The notes below the pieces were generated by a model. It did no database searches. It was not told the origin of the DNA and saw nothing but the letters and a program-made list of their open reading frames with translations. From CAZJYI01 sp964550025 (GTDB lineage Bacteria; Verrucomicrobiota; Kiritimatiellia; UBA8416; CAYOBW01), in assembly GCA_964550025.1 (NCBI GenBank), contig CAZJYI010000020.1, positions 37,885 through 101,884 on the forward strand: a stretch of 64,000 bases of DNA, given 5' to 3'. Below are positions 35,432-43,693 of the stretch, one piece after another. The translations under genes were made by a program, and so were the position numbers. Position 1 is the first letter of the stretch; every line of letters starts with the position of its first letter.

Positions 35432-35722
35432 ATGGGCACCGCAGACATCACCAGGATACACGAACGCCTGGACGCCATTGTCGACGACTTGTCTGATGTT
35501 AAGGGCAAGGTGAACACGCTGTGCGCGACCAGCCAGTATTGCCGGAAGATCGTCATGGGCAACGGCAAGGAGTCCGTGGACGCCAGGCTGACTACGCTGG
35601 AGACCACCAAGGCGATCAGCGGCAAGGGCTTCTGGGCCGGCGTGGCCCTGGTGAGCACGATCGTGGCGGGCATGGCCACGTTAGCTGCGACGTTCGTGAT
35701 GCACATGATGCAAGGGAATTAA
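35432..35722 (+). CDS. Holin-like coiled-coil membrane protein (XhlA-like layout)
   Basis: ATG 35432 lies behind AGGAGG (preferred over the upstream TTG and ATG), giving 96 residues. An N-terminal coiled coil (RIHERLDAIVDDLSDVKGKV), a short linker and a C-terminal transmembrane helix (WAGVALVSTIVAGMATLAATFV) match XhlA/hemolysin-like phage lysis proteins. The preceding stretch carries the second 29-bp repeat. Confidence 0.6.
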   Translation: MGTADITRIHERLDAIVDDLSDVKGKVNTLCATSQYCRKIVMGNGKESVDARLTTLETTKAISGKGFWAGVALVSTIVAGMATLAATFVMHMMQGN

Positions 35723-35723
35723 C

Positions 35724-35789
35724 GCGGCAAGGATAGTTCCTCGCAGGGCCTCATAAGTCTTGATGGGTGGTGCAATTCCACCTGCCGCT
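35724..35789 (+). tRNA. tRNA-Met-like element with reduced D arm
   Basis: The acceptor strand GCGGCA (35724-35729) pairs with TGCCGC (35783-35788). An anticodon-type loop CTCATAA (CAU anticodon, U33 present) is flanked by AGGGC and GTCTT (5 bp with G-U pairs). A T arm GGTGG-TGCAATT-CCACC keeps C56, A58 and T60. The D arm is only about 14 nt and does not form a normal stem. No CCA. It is probably a degenerate or minimal tRNA-like structure located 36 nt before a start codon. Confidence 0.5.
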
Positions 35790-35824
35790 ACTCGGAATAC
35801 CAAGTTCGTAGAGTTGAGGAAAAA

Positions 35825-36139
35825 ATGAAAACCTACACCCCCCCCACTGCCCACGAAGCGTTCATGCAGTCGCACGGCCAGGGCGCCGTGTCCGAGTCGT
35901 TCACGATTCCAGCCAATACCAAATGGTTTCTGGTTGGCTTGGTCTTCGACGCCGATGTCGTGCCTGCCGACTACCCTGCCATCCAAACGGCGATGGAGGC
36001 AATTGACGGCATCGCCAACGTGGTGCCGATTGCGGACCAGCGCGAAGCGAACCCAGCCCCGCCCGACGCAGAGCACAGTTACCGGCTGGTGGTGTCGGCC
36101 AACGTGCGGCCGGTGCACACGCCGGCGGAGCCCGAGTAA
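35825..36139 (+). CDS. Hypothetical protein before the fibre gene (104 residues)
   Basis: ATG 35825 follows GAGGAAAAA. An N-terminal segment TYTPPTAHEAFMQSHGQGAV precedes beta-type sequence (TKWFLVGLVFDADVVPADYP). The style fits a fibre-associated or assembly protein. No family recognised. Confidence 0.5.
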   Translation: MKTYTPPTAHEAFMQSHGQGAVSESFTIPANTKWFLVGLVFDADVVPADYPAIQTAMEAIDGIANVVPIADQREANPAPPDAEHSYRLVVSANVRPVHTPAEPE

Positions 36140-36170
36140 TTGCGCACGACGGATGATTTGAGGTGATGCG

Positions 36171-39100
36171 ATGGCTGCCAACTATTGGGACAACTCAGAC
36201 GCCGACAACGACGGCAACAACCCCAACAACTGGTCGCTGGGGACGGTGCCTGCCGGAACGGACGTGGCGACGTTCGACAACACGTCGGATGACAACTGCA
36301 CGTTCACGGACAACATCTCGTGCGCTGGAATCAATGTGACCAGCGACTACGATGGCGATGTCGACCTTGGTGCAAATACGTTCACGATTGGCAGCGATGG
36401 TATCATTCTTGACGGTGCCGGCGACTTCGACTGGGGTGGTGCGACTGTCGGGATTACTGGAGGAACACTGGACGTTGTTGACCAAGCCACTACGACGGTT
36501 GGTACTGCGTCGATTACGTTGAATGGCACTTGCGTCCTGAAGGGCCACAATGCAAAAACGTTCTATGATCTGACAATCCCAAACGGTTCAACGACCACGG
36601 TCCATGGGGACACTGTCGCGAGGGCCGTTGTCGTCGGCACATGCACCATCAGCGGTGCGGTTGTCGTCTCCGACGTGTTGGCCGTGACCGGCGATGGCGA
36701 TTTCGTCATCAACTCCACGGCTTCACTTACGGGTGGTGCGTACCTCTATTTAATCGGATGCAATAGCGGACACGGCATTACCACCTTGCAGGCCGGTGCA
36801 TCGGTAGCGTGTCAGGTGGTCGTATACAACTCGGTTGCCGGCACGGTGCTGGCAGCGGGGACGTATGCTGGCGATGTTGTTCTGTTCGGAACGTCCGGCA
36901 ACACCACTACCCTGGAATTATCGAACGGCACGTACACTTTCGACGGCGGCTTAGAGTTGTGGATGAACCACGCGACGGCAACAATCAATCTAGACAACGT
37001 CACCAACGCCCCGACCATCAATGTAACCAACTTGACGATTGACGGCGATGCAGCCGGCACAATCAACATCGACGATTCCGCTGGTTCGGCAGTCGCCTGG
37101 AACATCACCGGCAATATCGTCGACGAAATCGGAACGGCCACCTTCAACTACACCAAGAACGCCAACGGCGGCGGGTGGTACCTCTCAAGCAGCAACAACC
37201 AAACCATCGACTTCCTTGGCGAAGACATCGGCGTCATCCGCGACATCGACAAGTCCGCCGGCGGCACCGTCACGCTGGAGAACGTCACGGCAGAATTGGG
37301 CACCATCACCGCGTTGACGGACGGGCTGACCATTGGCACCGGGGCCACGACGACCAGCGACGGGGCGAAGGCGATTTCGACGACGTTGGATATGTCGGCG
37401 GCGACCAGCGTGAATCTGGGGAGTGACACCTGGACGCTCACCGACTGTGACTTCGACTACAACGGGATCGGCACGCTGACGGATGGAACGTCGACGGTGG
37501 TGTTTGCGGGGACGTGTACGTGGGTCGCCGAGCCCCTCGCGGCGTACACGCTCAATAATGTGACTGTCAATGCCAGTGCGACCGTCACGTTTTCCGCTGG
37601 TAACGGTCTTGGTTATGTGGCCGGTACGTTAAGCAACTCCGGCGACATTACTATCGACACGGGCGATAGCTTGTCATTCACGGCGGCCGGAAACTTGGAC
37701 AATGAAGCCAGCGGTTCGATTCACGGCCCTGGTTTGTTGTTTTTTGAAGACGTGGCGGACGGCAACGGCATTACGACGCAAGACGGAAATGTCTATTGCG
37801 AGGTACAGCTTACAGAGCCTACGGCCGGCGACGTACTTGTGCCGGCCACGTACGAAGGAAAAGTCTACGTCCGTTCGGACGCGGCGTCTAAGGTATTCCG
37901 GGCGACGGCTGGTACCTACGTCTTCGCAGGCGACTTCGAGGCTGAAACTACCGGCGCTGGTGACACGCTACAACTCGACTTCGACACGAACGACCCGAAC
38001 CTTGAATTCCAGGGCGACTTCACGCTTACCGAATCCGACGCCGATTCTGTCACCTACACCAAAGGCACCGGCGCCCTAACCTTCGGCCGCACGCCGTTCG
38101 CGAAAGTCGGGGGGTCGTGCGAGTTTGATGGGGCGGCTGACAACGTCAACTGCAACGACTACACGAACCCCGGCGACGGAACACTCCAGGCGAATACGGC
38201 GGCGACGATTTCTGCGTGGATTTACATTAGAAGCTGGGGCGAAGACGGTTCGTTCGCCAGAATCTGTGACGACGGGGAAAACGATTTCTTCCTCAATGGT
38301 TCCGGCGGAAACGACAGATTGTCGTTCAACGCTGGTTCAACGGTGCAATCTAACGACGGGGCGTTGTCGTTGAATCGGTGGCACCATGTCGCGGTGACTC
38401 GCACGTCTGACGGCAGCGATACCAAAATATATATCGACGGCGCCCAAAACCAGACGGCCGCAGTGGACTCCGGGGCGCCCGGCAATCCACTTGGCGACCT
38501 TATTATCGGCGACCGTAGCGAAGGCGGAAAGGCATTCGACGGCTACATCGACGACCTTCGCATCTTCAACCACGTCATCACTTCCGGCGAAATCGCCACC
38601 CTCTACAACAACGGCGCCGGCACGGCCACAGCGCTTGGCGATGAATTACTGTGGTACAAGTTCGACGAATACGCAGCCAGCACGGCCGTCACCGATTCCG
38701 GTTCGGGCGGCAACAACGGCACGGCGGTGCGGAATAGGAACCTGACGAACCCGGCGTACAAGACGATTACGACGCTGGGCGAGACCTTCGAAGCGACCAC
38801 GTTCGACGACTCGAATGACCTGTTCCTGCCGAGTGGGCTTGGCGGGGCGTTTGAGTTTGATGGGGCGGCGGACTACCTGACCGTTGACGACCACGACCCC
38901 GGCACGGGCATTATCGGGACTGGTGCCGCGTCGTTTTCGATGTGGTTCTACATGAAGAGCTGGGGGCCGGCCGCTAATGGCTGGGGCCGGCTGTTCGACA
39001 ACGGCCGGGCGATAGCCTTTGTGAATGATGCCGCCGACAATGTGGTGGTGAACTGGGACGCATCGGCGCAGGCGGTTTCGGCAACAAACTCTCTCGACCT

Positions 39101-40202
39101 AAACACGTGGCATCACCTAGTTGTGACACGCACTGCTGCCGGAGTCACGAATTTCTACATTGACGGGTCGGCGTCAGGAACGGCAGACCAAGCGACAGAT
39201 ACGCCGCTGGCAGCCACCACGGACACATTTGTTGGCGACCGAGCAGGCCACGACCGCGAGTTTGATGGCTACATCGCGGACTTCAGGTATTTCGAGTCCG
39301 TCATCTCCGCCGCGAACATCGCCAGCCTGCGCGCAGCAGGTGCCGGCACCACCGCAGCCATCGGCGGCGAAGTCCTCTGGTACAAGTGCGACGACAGGCT
39401 GACCACCACGGCAGTCCTGGACAGCGGCAGCGGCGACAACGACGGCACGTCGGTTCGCAACACCGACGTCATCCAGGTCTACCAGGGGGCGTCCTGGAGC
39501 GGCACAGGGGATACCTGGGAATTACAAGACAAGCTAACGGCCGAATCAATAACGCATACGGCCGGCACGTTGGACGTCAACGGCCAGGACCTAGAGACGA
39601 CCGTCGGCGACTTCGAGGTGGCCGGCTCGGCACTTCTCACGGCCAACGGCACGCTCGGCTCGACGATTACCACGGCTGGGGCAACGCGAATCTACGGTGA
39701 CGCGGGGGCACTTCGCGACCTCGACCCGGGCGAGGCGTGGACGCTGACCAGTACGGGGCCGGCAGTGATCTATTACGCGACCGTCGGCGACCTCGACGCA
39801 TCGGGTTCGACGGACGACGCCCGCGCTTACGACAGTATCGACGCGGGCTCCAACACTAACGTGGTTTTCGTGTCCATCGGCATCGTCGCCGGGATAGCGG
39901 AGAACCCAGGCGAGATGGCTTTTGCCGCGGAGGATATTATGAGTGGTGCGGCTTCGGAAATGTACAAGATGACGCCGAACGTGGTCGACGTCACGAGCGA
40001 GAAGCACGACACGGACGCGCTTTCCCACGTGATCTACAAGCTGATGTGCGGTACGGCAGGCGACATCAAGGTGAAATTCGCCGATGGAAGCACGGTCACC
40101 ATGCCTAACGTGGCGGCGGGATTCGTTCACATTCTGCCGGCGCCGGTCTCGCAGGTGTTCAGCACGGGCACGGCTGCGCTTGAGATGTTCGGCTTCTATT
40201 GA
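36171..40202 (+). CDS. Large tail fibre/adhesin with two LamG domains
   Basis: The 1343-residue protein starts MAANYWDNSDADNDGNNPNN, then WSLGTVPAGTDVATFDN, the same type of motif as in the 7505-8788 protein. Residues 40-630 are Thr/Gly/Asp-rich beta-repeat sequence. Two LamG-like lectin domains follow (about 650-850 and 885-1090). Each has an EFDGAADY/N-type first strand, an A-x-I/F-S-x-W segment, WHH-V-A/V-V-T-R, K-I-Y-I-D-G and F-D-G-Y-I-D-D-L/F-R. The C-terminus is another beta domain. It is the probable receptor-binding fibre, placed after the lysis genes, and the longest gene in the window. Confidence 0.8.
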   Translation: MAANYWDNSDADNDGNNPNNWSLGTVPAGTDVATFDNTSDDNCTFTDNISCAGINVTSDYDGDVDLGANTFTIGSDGIILDGAGDFDWGGATVGITGGTLDVVDQATTTVGTASITLNGTCVLKGHNAKTFYDLTIPNGSTTTVHGDTVARAVVVGTCTISGAVVVSDVLAVTGDGDFVINSTASLTGGAYLYLIGCNSGHGITTLQAGASVACQVVVYNSVAGTVLAAGTYAGDVVLFGTSGNTTTLELSNGTYTFDGGLELWMNHATATINLDNVTNAPTINVTNLTIDGDAAGTINIDDSAGSAVAWNITGNIVDEIGTATFNYTKNANGGGWYLSSSNNQTIDFLGEDIGVIRDIDKSAGGTVTLENVTAELGTITALTDGLTIGTGATTTSDGAKAISTTLDMSAATSVNLGSDTWTLTDCDFDYNGIGTLTDGTSTVVFAGTCTWVAEPLAAYTLNNVTVNASATVTFSAGNGLGYVAGTLSNSGDITIDTGDSLSFTAAGNLDNEASGSIHGPGLLFFEDVADGNGITTQDGNVYCEVQLTEPTAGDVLVPATYEGKVYVRSDAASKVFRATAGTYVFAGDFEAETTGAGDTLQLDFDTNDPNLEFQGDFTLTESDADSVTYTKGTGALTFGRTPFAKVGGSCEFDGAADNVNCNDYTNPGDGTLQANTAATISAWIYIRSWGEDGSFARICDDGENDFFLNGSGGNDRLSFNAGSTVQSNDGALSLNRWHHVAVTRTSDGSDTKIYIDGAQNQTAAVDSGAPGNPLGDLIIGDRSEGGKAFDGYIDDLRIFNHVITSGEIATLYNNGAGTATALGDELLWYKFDEYAASTAVTDSGSGGNNGTAVRNRNLTNPAYKTITTLGETFEATTFDDSNDLFLPSGLGGAFEFDGAADYLTVDDHDPGTGIIGTGAASFSMWFYMKSWGPAANGWGRLFDNGRAIAFVNDAADNVVVNWDASAQAVSATNSLDLNTWHHLVVTRTAAGVTNFYIDGSASGTADQATDTPLAATTDTFVGDRAGHDREFDGYIADFRYFESVISAANIASLRAAGAGTTAAIGGEVLWYKCDDRLTTTAVLDSGSGDNDGTSVRNTDVIQVYQGASWSGTGDTWELQDKLTAESITHTAGTLDVNGQDLETTVGDFEVAGSALLTANGTLGSTITTAGATRIYGDAGALRDLDPGEAWTLTSTGPAVIYYATVGDLDASGSTDDARAYDSIDAGSNTNVVFVSIGIVAGIAENPGEMAFAAEDIMSGAASEMYKMTPNVVDVTSEKHDTDALSHVIYKLMCGTAGDIKVKFADGSTVTMPNVAAGFVHILPAPVSQVFSTGTAALEMFGFY

Positions 40203-40214
40203 ACGGGAGTTGCT

Positions 40215-40385
40215 ATGACAGAGCAGCTAGGCAACACGAAGATGGACGAACTGGAAGGCCGGGTCGTACGGCTGGAGAAGATCGTCGAGGACTTGGCACA
40301 GGCGAATTCCGAATTGCGACAGGAAGTCAGCGAGCTTCAAAGGTGGCGAGAGGTCGAACATCGAAACCGAGAGCTGCTGCCCTGA
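40215..40385 (+). CDS. Small coiled-coil protein (56 residues)
   Basis: ATG 40215 follows GGGAGTTGCT. The protein is a single coiled coil (DELEGRVVRLEKIVEDLAQA, then NSELRQEVSELQRWREVEHR). The stop overlaps the HNH gene start (TGATG). Possibly a fibre or packaging accessory. Confidence 0.5.
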   Translation: MTEQLGNTKMDELEGRVVRLEKIVEDLAQANSELRQEVSELQRWREVEHRNRELLP

Positions 40386-40708
40386 TGACCACAACACCAC
40401 GATCATTCTGTCCGCCCGGCCAGTCGAAAGGTACGGGGCGTCGATTCGAGAAGCGTCGCCCAAACGCCAACGCACGCGGCTATGGGCGACGCTGGCGGAA
40501 GTTCGTGGCGGCGTACCTGCAGCAGCACCCGTTGTGCTCCCGGTGCCTGGATTCGGGGCGAACTACACGGGCCACGCTGGTGCACCACAAGCGACCGGTC
40601 ACGGGGCCAAGAGACCCGGGGTTCTACGAGCGAGGAAACCACGCGGGGTTGTGCCACGATTGCCATGAGGTGATTCATGGGAGACGGAGAGACAATGGAA
40701 TCAATTGA
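40385..40708 (+). CDS. HNH endonuclease (packaging-associated type)
   Basis: ATG 40385 gives 107 residues. The core YGRRWRKFVAAYLQQHPLCSR, CLDSG, TLVHHKRPVTGP, NHAGLCHDCHEVIH shows CxxC, the V-H-H catalytic pair and a second CxxC-H. It is the HK97 gp74-like HNH family, which stimulates terminase cleavage in several phages. The small terminase gene is 2.4 kb downstream rather than adjacent. Confidence 0.82.
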   Translation: MTTTPRSFCPPGQSKGTGRRFEKRRPNANARGYGRRWRKFVAAYLQQHPLCSRCLDSGRTTRATLVHHKRPVTGPRDPGFYERGNHAGLCHDCHEVIHGRRRDNGIN

Positions 40709-41189
40709 CTGGGCAGCCGCGATCGACGACTCGTGGGGAACTCGAAATCCGATGGGCGAGGCATTTCCGGCCTATACGAAGAAAGCAGACGGCGTCAACA
40801 TATTGGTGTCGCAGCACCGGAACGGTCTTGCTATCGTTGTCGGCGGTAGCCCCGCGTGCATTCATTCGTGCCGGTGTCCGCCATTGATCGCTGGGGCCGC
40901 AAGTGAATTGGTGCTCAGGGTCAATTCGCTTCCGTTTCTTGGGGTGGACGTTGGAAAGCTGCTATGCGTGAAACTCGAATGGGGCTGCGGCGAAACGTTT
41001 GTTGCTTCGTTTGCGTACGACGATGCGAGGCATCGGCACATGAACTTCAGAAGCGATGAAGACGACTGGCTTACGGATCTATTTGTACCGGCTGATTTTG
41101 GCGATACGATCAACCGATTGATATTGGGCCTCGCAGAATGCAGGCGTGACGTGCTTCCCGATCTGGAACAGTCACGGGAGGAAAGCTGA
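40677..41189 (+). CDS. Hypothetical protein (170 residues)
   Basis: It starts at ATG 40677 (GAGGTGA upstream) or ATG 40695 (GGAGAGA upstream). The sequence has a cysteine cluster (PACIHSCRCPPL) and a mixed alpha/beta second half (FLGVDVGKLLCVKLEWGCGE). No family recognised. It overlaps the HNH gene by up to 31 bp. Confidence 0.5.
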   Translation: MGDGETMESIDWAAAIDDSWGTRNPMGEAFPAYTKKADGVNILVSQHRNGLAIVVGGSPACIHSCRCPPLIAGAASELVLRVNSLPFLGVDVGKLLCVKLEWGCGETFVASFAYDDARHRHMNFRSDEDDWLTDLFVPADFGDTINRLILGLAECRRDVLPDLEQSREES

Positions 41190-41441
41190 TGGCGAGTGAA
41201 TGGATACCAGTCGGAGATCGATTGCCCACGGAAGGCGTCGGCCCTCTTGGTTGGCGGCCTCCCGTGCTCGTGAGGTGCAAAAACGGTTTCGTCGCGATCG
41301 GCGTGTACGGCCGCAGAGTGCCGATTGTCAGCAGGCCGGACGCATTCGTAAAAAATTACTGGAGTAGACGACCGCGGTGCCGTACTGGATGTGACCCATT
41401 GGGCGCCGTTGCCGGTGATGCCAGGCGAGAAGAAGACTTAG
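41189..41441 (+). pseudogene. DUF551-like gene with a frame change at an A6 run
   Basis: The start MASEWIPVGDRLPTEG, then PPVLVRCKNGFVAIGVYG, is the DUF551 opening (W-I-P-V-x-D-x-L-P). The family's usual C-terminal VTHW-x-PLP motif is present (DVTHWAPLPVMPGEKKT, stop 41439-41441) but in the +1 frame. The switch falls at or near GTAAAAAATT (A6 at 41350-41355). In the original frame the sequence runs on to 41599 with arbitrary composition. This is a homopolymer indel, a sequencing error or a slippage site. Confidence 0.65.
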
Positions 41442-41634
41442 CGTGGAGGACAAGACCCACCCCCTACCCGTCCCTTCTGTTGGGCGCCCGCGTAGACCGG
41501 AACGGCAATCACGCGTTTTACGCCGGGAATTGTGGCCCCGGCCCCCTTGCGTGCTGTGACACGGCCGATAGTCACGTTGCAACCACGGTTGCAGCGTGAG
41601 GCCGGTGCAAACTGACGATTGAATTCGAGGAGCC

Positions 41635-42156
41635 ATGACAGAACCGATCCGCGACCGAATCAAGGAACTGCGGCGTGTGAAGGCGTCAGAGTTGCGGGCG
41701 AATCCTCGCAACTGGAGAGAGCACCCAAAGGCTCAGCAGGAAGCGTTGCGCGGTGTGCTCGAGGAAGTCGGCTATGCCGATGCGTTGCTGGCTCGCGAAA
41801 CCGACGATGGGCTCGAATTGATCGATGGGCATCTGCGGGCCGATATCACGCCCGATGCCGAGGTACCGGTGTTGATTCTGGACGTGACAGCAGAGGAGGC
41901 CGACAAGATACTAGCCACGCTCGACCCGCTGGCTGCGATGGCGGAAGCGAATAAGGACAAGCTTGGGGAGTTGCTGCACGGGCTGGAGACGGAGAATTCA
42001 GGCGTGCAGCAGTTGCTGGATGATCTAGCGGCCATCAACGGGATCGGCGAATTCCATTTCCCTACCGATGCCGATGGGAAAGAGTTTGACGAATCATGTG
42101 CCGACGACGTAGCAATGATGGAGTGCCCAAGCTGTGGTCATAAGTTCCCCAAGTAG
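41635..42156 (+). CDS. ParB-like nuclease-domain protein
   Basis: The 173-residue protein shows the ParB fold: VKASELRANPRNWREHPKAQ, LLARETDDGLELIDGHLRAD (the D-G-H-x-R motif), then EVPVLILDVTAEEADKILATLDPLAAMAE. This is the form commonly linked to phage DNA methyltransferases. It ends with a CPSCGHKF zinc-type segment. It overlaps the cytosine methyltransferase gene by 23 bp. Role: DNA modification or target recognition, inferred. Confidence 0.8.
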   Translation: MTEPIRDRIKELRRVKASELRANPRNWREHPKAQQEALRGVLEEVGYADALLARETDDGLELIDGHLRADITPDAEVPVLILDVTAEEADKILATLDPLAAMAEANKDKLGELLHGLETENSGVQQLLDDLAAINGIGEFHFPTDADGKEFDESCADDVAMMECPSCGHKFPK

Positions 42157-43093
42157 CTTTACGGTAATCAGCACCTTCAGTGGCTGCGGTGGTTCGTCGC
42201 TAGGCTATCAGCTTGCCGGCGGGAAGGTCCGGCTGGCCGTAGAGTTCAATGACAATGCGGTAGCGACCTACCGGTTGAACTTTCCGAATACGCCGATCTA
42301 TCACGGCGACATCGGCAAGCTGACTGTTGAGGAGTGCTGCGAACTCGCCGGGATAGAGCCGGGCGAACTCGATATCCTGGACGGCTCCCCACCGTGCCAG
42401 GGATTCTCAACGGCTGGCAAGCGTGACTTCGGCGATGATCGCAATCAGTTGTTCTGTGAGTATGTCCGGCTGCTACGTGGCCTTCAGCCGCGAGCGTTCG
42501 TGATGGAGAACGTAAGCGGGATGGTCAAAGGCAAGATGAAGCGGATTTTCGCGGAGTGCTTGCGGGAACTCAAGGTCAGCGGGTACAAGGTACGGGCGCG
42601 CGTACTGAACGCGATGTATTACAACGTGCCGCAGAGTCGGCAGCGGTTGATATTCGTGGGAGTGCGAGAGGACATTGGCCGGGAGCCGGGGCATCCCCGG
42701 GCACAGACACGACCCATCGGCCTGCGTGAGGCCATCGGCCTGCGTGAGGCCATCGGCCTGCGGCGAGGATGGGGCAAGCTGAGTGATGGGGTGAAGAACA
42801 AACAGTTCAACAATAGCTATCGATCGATCGAGCTTCCATGTGTAACGCTGGAAAAGACGCGGCCTCCTATCGTGCGAATCGGCGGGATAGAGCGAGAACT
42901 CACGCTGGCGGAGTGCAGCACAATCGGCAGCTTTCCCGAGGGCTGGATATGGGGCCCACGAGCATACCAGCGGATCGGCAACAGCGTCCCGCCCAACTTC
43001 ATGCGAGCGATCGCTGAATACATTAGAGATAATATCCTAGTATCGGGCGGTGCAATTCAGGCCTCGGCGCTTTCCGAATCAAAGGAGCTATAG
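42134..43093 (+). CDS. DNA (cytosine-5) methyltransferase
   Basis: It starts at GTG 42134 and gives 319 residues. The motifs are in canonical order: FSGCGGSSLGYQLAG (I), DILDGSPPCQGFS (IV, with catalytic Cys about residue 88), VMENVSGM (VI), QSRQRLIFVG (VIII) and RIGNSVPPNF (X). The target recognition region between VIII and X is short and contains an in-frame 18-bp repeat (IGLREA twice plus a partial). No matching restriction enzyme is seen, so it is an orphan phage methyltransferase. Confidence 0.9.
   Translation: MVISSPSSFTVISTFSGCGGSSLGYQLAGGKVRLAVEFNDNAVATYRLNFPNTPIYHGDIGKLTVEECCELAGIEPGELDILDGSPPCQGFSTAGKRDFGDDRNQLFCEYVRLLRGLQPRAFVMENVSGMVKGKMKRIFAECLRELKVSGYKVRARVLNAMYYNVPQSRQRLIFVGVREDIGREPGHPRAQTRPIGLREAIGLREAIGLRRGWGKLSDGVKNKQFNNSYRSIELPCVTLEKTRPPIVRIGGIERELTLAECSTIGSFPEGWIWGPRAYQRIGNSVPPNFMRAIAEYIRDNILVSGGAIQASALSESKEL
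42716..42762 (+). repeat. 18-bp tandem repeat in the methyltransferase gene
   Basis: ATCGGCCTGCGTGAGGCC occurs twice (42716-42733, 42734-42751), followed by a partial third unit to 42762. The reading frame is kept. It lies in the likely target recognition region. Confidence 0.85.
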
Positions 43094-43095
43094 CC

Positions 43096-43692
43096 ATGGG
43101 ATACGGCCCGAACCCCGAACCGGCAGCACTGAAGAAACTCAAGGGCAACCCCAGCAAGGAAGCCAAGGCGAAGCTCGACGCCGAACCGCAGCCTACGGTC
43201 GGTGAGCCGCCGTGCCCGCCGCATATCGAGGCGGTGCCCTTGAAGAAGGCCACATGGGATTACGTGTGCTCTGAATTGTCGGCGATGCGAACCCTCGGCA
43301 CGTCCGACCAAGCGACGATCGCCCACTACTGTGATGTCTGGTATGAGTACGTCAACTATGACCACGACCGCAAGCTATTCCGTGACGCGCTCGAGAAGTC
43401 AACGGAAGGCAGTGCCATTCCACTTCACAGCGGTTTCGTTTTGGTGTCCGACAAGAAGACTGCCTATGGTACCGCGTGGGGCCACACGTTTTCGATGCTG
43501 TCGAAGCTGCTTATTGCGGCGAGCCGTGAGCTAGGGCTATCGGCGAGTAGCCGGACCGGAATACACGCGACGCCGACCAGTAAGGCGGCGGAAAAGAAGC
43601 TGGAGAAATTCGGCATTCGGAAGGCAGGTAAGCACCCACCTGTCGATGCGACGGTGTTGCGATTCAAGACGGGGGCGGAATCGGCGAACTGA
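43096..43692 (+). CDS. Terminase small subunit (P27 family)
   Basis: This 198-residue protein starts behind AAAGGAG. The opening GYGPNPEPAALKKLKGNPSK is the family signature (P-x-x-L-K-x-L-x-G-N-P). Then PPCPPHIEAVPLKKATWDYV and a helical core (TLGTSDQATIAHYCDVWYEY). It recognises phage DNA for packaging and directs the large subunit. It is followed immediately by the large terminase gene. Confidence 0.88.
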   Translation: MGYGPNPEPAALKKLKGNPSKEAKAKLDAEPQPTVGEPPCPPHIEAVPLKKATWDYVCSELSAMRTLGTSDQATIAHYCDVWYEYVNYDHDRKLFRDALEKSTEGSAIPLHSGFVLVSDKKTAYGTAWGHTFSMLSKLLIAASRELGLSASSRTGIHATPTSKAAEKKLEKFGIRKAGKHPPVDATVLRFKTGAESAN

Positions 43693-43693
43693 T

